Source: JBNJEA01 sp051745395 (GTDB taxonomy: Bacteria > Desulfobacterota > Desulfobacteria > Desulfobacterales > Desulfosalsimonadaceae). Taken from it: a stretch of DNA of 15,646 nt. The notes beneath the pieces were generated by a model, which saw nothing but the letters and a program-made list of their open reading frames with translations, had not been told where the DNA came from and did no database searches. The position numbers and the translations under genes are program-made. Within the stretch, counting starts at the first letter, position 1, and every line of letters starts with the position of its first letter. Of the stretch, positions 13,444-15,646 are shown piece after piece. The stretch is taken from assembly GCA_051745395.1 (NCBI GenBank), contig JBNJEA010000071.1, forward strand, positions 1 to 15,646, read 5' to 3'.

Positions 13444-15534
13444 ATGATCGCTGATTTCATAGAGCAAAGATGGGACCGGATTCTGGTGCGAAGCGACGTG
13501 CTGGTTTCGCTGGGGCTGGTGATGATTTTGCTGGTCATGATCATTCCCATGCCGGCCATGCTGCTGGACCTGTTTCTGGCGTTAAACATCACGGTGGCGT
13601 TGATGATTTTAATCATCACGCTCTATGTGGAAAAGTCGCTCGAGTTTGCCATCTTTCCCACCGTGTTGCTGATCACCACCCTGTTTCGCCTGTCGTTAAA
13701 CGTGGCCTCCACCCGGTTGATTCTGCTTTACGGAGAAACGGGCGAGTATGCCGCGGGCAAGGTGATCCAGTCGTTTGGCCAGTTCGTGGTGGGCGGCAAT
13801 TACGTGGTGGGCATCGTGGTTTTTCTCATCCTGGTGGTCATCAATTTTATTGTCATCACCAAGGGCGCCGGCCGGGTTGCCGAAGTGTCGGCCCGTTTTA
13901 CCCTCGATGCCATGCCGGGCAAACAGATGGCCATTGACGCGGATTTAAACGCCGGGGTGATTACCGAGCAGCAGGCCCGGGCCCGCCGGGAGGAAATTAC
14001 CAGCGAGGCCGACTTTTTCGGGGCCATGGACGGGGCAAGCAAGTTCGTGCGCGGCGATGCCATCGCCGGCATTGTCATTACCATGATCAATATCTGCGCC
14101 GGCTTTATCATCGGTGTCGCCCAGAAGGGCATGCCGCTGATGGAAGCGGCCCAGAATTATACGACCCTGACCATCGGCGACGGGCTGGTCAGCCAGATCC
14201 CGGCGCTGATCATCTCCACGGGTGCGGGGATTCTGGTTTCGCGAAGCGGCGGCCTGGGCGATTTCGGCACCCAGCTCAAAAACCAGTTCAGCTTCAATGT
14301 CCGCGCCGTCTGGGTCGTGGGCGCGATTTTATTCGGTTTTGCCCTGATTCCGGGACTGCCGTTTGTGCCCTTTGTGGTGCTGTCGCTGCTGATGTTTACC
14401 CTGGCCTTTTTCATCGGCAAGCAGCAGCGCAGTGATGCCGCGGCCGAGGCAGCCGCAGCCACGGCCGATGCTCCGGCCGAGGATGCGGAAGAAAACTATG
14501 AGCAGATGCTGTCGGTGGATTTGCTGGAACTCGAGGTGGGCTACGGGTTAATCCGGTTTGTCGATGCCGCTCAGGACGGGGAGTTGTTGAACCGGATCCG
14601 ATCGATTCGCAAGCAGTTTGCCCTTTCCCTGGGCTTTATCATGCCCCCCATCCACATCAAGGACAATTTGCAGTTAAAACCCAACGGCTACCGGCTGCTG
14701 CTCAAAGGCGTGGCCGTGGCCTCTGCCGAGATGATGCCCGAGCAGTACCTGGCCATGGATTCGGGCAATGTCACGGAAAAAATGAAAGGCACCGCGGCCG
14801 TGGAGCCGGCTTTCGGCCTGCCGGCCATCTGGATCTCCGAAGACAAGAAGGAACGGGCCCAGATGGCGGGCTATACCGTGGTGGACTGCAATACGGTCAT
14901 GGCCACCCATATCAGTGAGGTGGTGAAAAATCACGCCCACGAACTGCTCGGCCGCCAGGAGGCACAGAACTTGCTAGATAATGTGGCAAGAGATTATCCC
15001 AAACTCGTCGAAGAATTAATTCCCAATCTAATGAGCCTGGGCGGGGTACTGAAAGTGATGCAGAATTTATTGCGGGAAGGCGTTTCCATCCGGGATTTGC
15101 GCACGATTCTCGAAACCCTGGCCGACGTGGCCCCCCAGGTACAGGATCCGGATATATTGACCGAATACGTCCGCCAGGCCCTGGCCCGCCAGATCAGTTC
15201 GGCCGTGACCGCCGACGGGGAGACGCTTTCCATTATCACCCTGGATCAAAGCGTGGAAGAGGCCATCCAGCATTCGGTCAAAAACAGCGGGCCGGGCGGT
15301 GGGATGGCCCTGGAGCCGAAAAAGGCACGGGCGATTCTCGAGGGCATCGGCCGCCAGCTTGAGCAGTTTACAGGGGGCATGACGCCGGTGCTGCTGGTGT
15401 CTGCGGCCATCCGTCTGCACGTCAAAAAGTTGACGGAACAATATTTTCCCGGCCTGGCCGTCATTTCCCACAACGAGGTAACCCCCCAGGTCAAAATTCA
15501 ATCACTGGGTACGGTGGGCCTTAATGCAAAATAA
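13444..15534 (+). CDS. flhA: Flagellar type III export protein FlhA
   Basis: Protein of 696 residues, full length for FlhA. The N-terminal half has about eight membrane spans (about 20-325), with the conserved FHIPEP-region loop GRVAEVSARFTLDAMPGKQM (143-162) and IDADLNAGVITEQQARARREE, then GASKFVRGDAIAG. An Ala/Asp/Glu-rich linker (327-350) leads to the cytoplasmic docking domain (about 355-690), which forms the nonameric ring that receives substrate-chaperone complexes. ATG 13444 is chosen because GGGAAG (13433-13438) lies five bases upstream; an in-frame GTG at 13438 would overlap that RBS. FlhA works with FlhB and FliPQR, but only fliP is adjacent here. A patch at codons 510-530 uses AT-rich, locally rare codons. 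Confidence 0.95.
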   Translation: MIADFIEQRWDRILVRSDVLVSLGLVMILLVMIIPMPAMLLDLFLALNITVALMILIITLYVEKSLEFAIFPTVLLITTLFRLSLNVASTRLILLYGETGEYAAGKVIQSFGQFVVGGNYVVGIVVFLILVVINFIVITKGAGRVAEVSARFTLDAMPGKQMAIDADLNAGVITEQQARARREEITSEADFFGAMDGASKFVRGDAIAGIVITMINICAGFIIGVAQKGMPLMEAAQNYTTLTIGDGLVSQIPALIISTGAGILVSRSGGLGDFGTQLKNQFSFNVRAVWVVGAILFGFALIPGLPFVPFVVLSLLMFTLAFFIGKQQRSDAAAEAAAATADAPAEDAEENYEQMLSVDLLELEVGYGLIRFVDAAQDGELLNRIRSIRKQFALSLGFIMPPIHIKDNLQLKPNGYRLLLKGVAVASAEMMPEQYLAMDSGNVTEKMKGTAAVEPAFGLPAIWISEDKKERAQMAGYTVVDCNTVMATHISEVVKNHAHELLGRQEAQNLLDNVARDYPKLVEELIPNLMSLGGVLKVMQNLLREGVSIRDLRTILETLADVAPQVQDPDILTEYVRQALARQISSAVTADGETLSIITLDQSVEEAIQHSVKNSGPGGGMALEPKKARAILEGIGRQLEQFTGGMTPVLLVSAAIRLHVKKLTEQYFPGLAVISHNEVTPQVKIQSLGTVGLNAK

Positions 15535-15589
15535 AGACAAAACCCCGGCGTTGAAAACCGTGACCGTGGCCGGAAACGAGGACTGGTAA
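15524..15589 (+). other. 21-codon mini-ORF overlapping the flhA stop, at the expected position of flhF
   Basis: An ATG at 15524 lies inside the last flhA codons in another frame and opens 21 residues (MQNKDKTPALK...NEDW) ending at TAA 15587-15589, three bases before the next start. It has no FlhF GTPase motif. It may be chance, a coupling ORF, or the remnant of a lost flhF. Its start position is typical of flagellar operon overlaps. Confidence 0.25.
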
Positions 15590-15592
15590 GCC

Positions 15593-15646
15593 ATGACATC
15601 CCGACGAAGCGACCAGGCCGACACCTTGCGGGGATTGCGCGGCGAA
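15593..15646 (+). CDS. flhG: 5' end of an FlhG/FleN-like (MinD family) ATPase, cut by the window
   Basis: Eighteen codons, MTSRRSDQADTLRGLRGE, run open to the window end. A DQA-x-x-LR motif just after the start is the hallmark N-terminus of FlhG/FleN/YlxH, a MinD-type ATPase that limits flagellar number and, in many bacteria, stimulates the FlhF GTPase through this motif. GAGGA (15578-15582) lies ten bases upstream. Identity rests on this motif and on position after flhA; the P-loop would lie beyond the window. Its usual partner flhF is not upstream. Confidence 0.65.
   Translation, partial: MTSRRSDQADTLRGLRGE

Overview
The window looks like chromosomal DNA of a Gram-negative, flagellated bacterium with fairly high GC, most likely a member of the Desulfobacterota (Desulfobacterales-like). 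This is inferred from the protein sequences (Mpl, an outer-membrane porin, FlhA, FlhG), from the mixture of sigma-70, sigma-54 and sigma-28 type promoter sequences, and from the flagellar gene order. No search was run, so the placement is tentative.

Left part (1-6510), housekeeping and accessory genes. The tail of an upstream gene is followed by a 14-copy, 8-bp tandem repeat (54-165) and then mpl, a peptidoglycan-recycling ligase, on the + strand. Four genes on the - strand follow: a stand-alone cyclic-nucleotide-binding-domain protein, an outer-membrane porin of the alginate-export type, a FadD-like acyl-CoA synthetase, and a small HExxH putative metallopeptidase. The porin and the synthetase each have their own candidate promoter and hairpin terminator. 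The metallopeptidase has a candidate promoter but no terminator that I could see.

Right part (6510-15646), flagellar locus on the + strand. A short unit, fliK-flgD (hook length control and hook cap), is preceded by a sigma-28-like promoter. After it comes a 444-bp non-coding gap holding a degenerate repeat, a perfect terminator hairpin and a sigma-54 -24/-12 promoter. That promoter precedes motA, fliL, fliM, fliN, fliO, fliP, flhA and the first 18 codons of an flhG/fleN-like gene. Together these encode a stator subunit, the C-ring switch, part of the export gate, and a regulator of flagellar number.

The most notable feature is what is absent. In many bacteria flgE follows flgD, motB follows motA, fliQ-fliR-flhB lie between fliP and flhA, and flhF lies between flhA and flhG. 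None of the six is present at these places, although every gene that is present looks intact. At two of the junctions a roughly 20-codon mini-ORF begins on an ATG that overlaps the preceding stop codon. Relocation of the genes, clean deletion, and assembly or sequence editing are all possible; the window alone cannot decide between them. I found no clearly novel defence or mobile system, no CRISPR array, no tRNA or rRNA gene and no insertion sequence.
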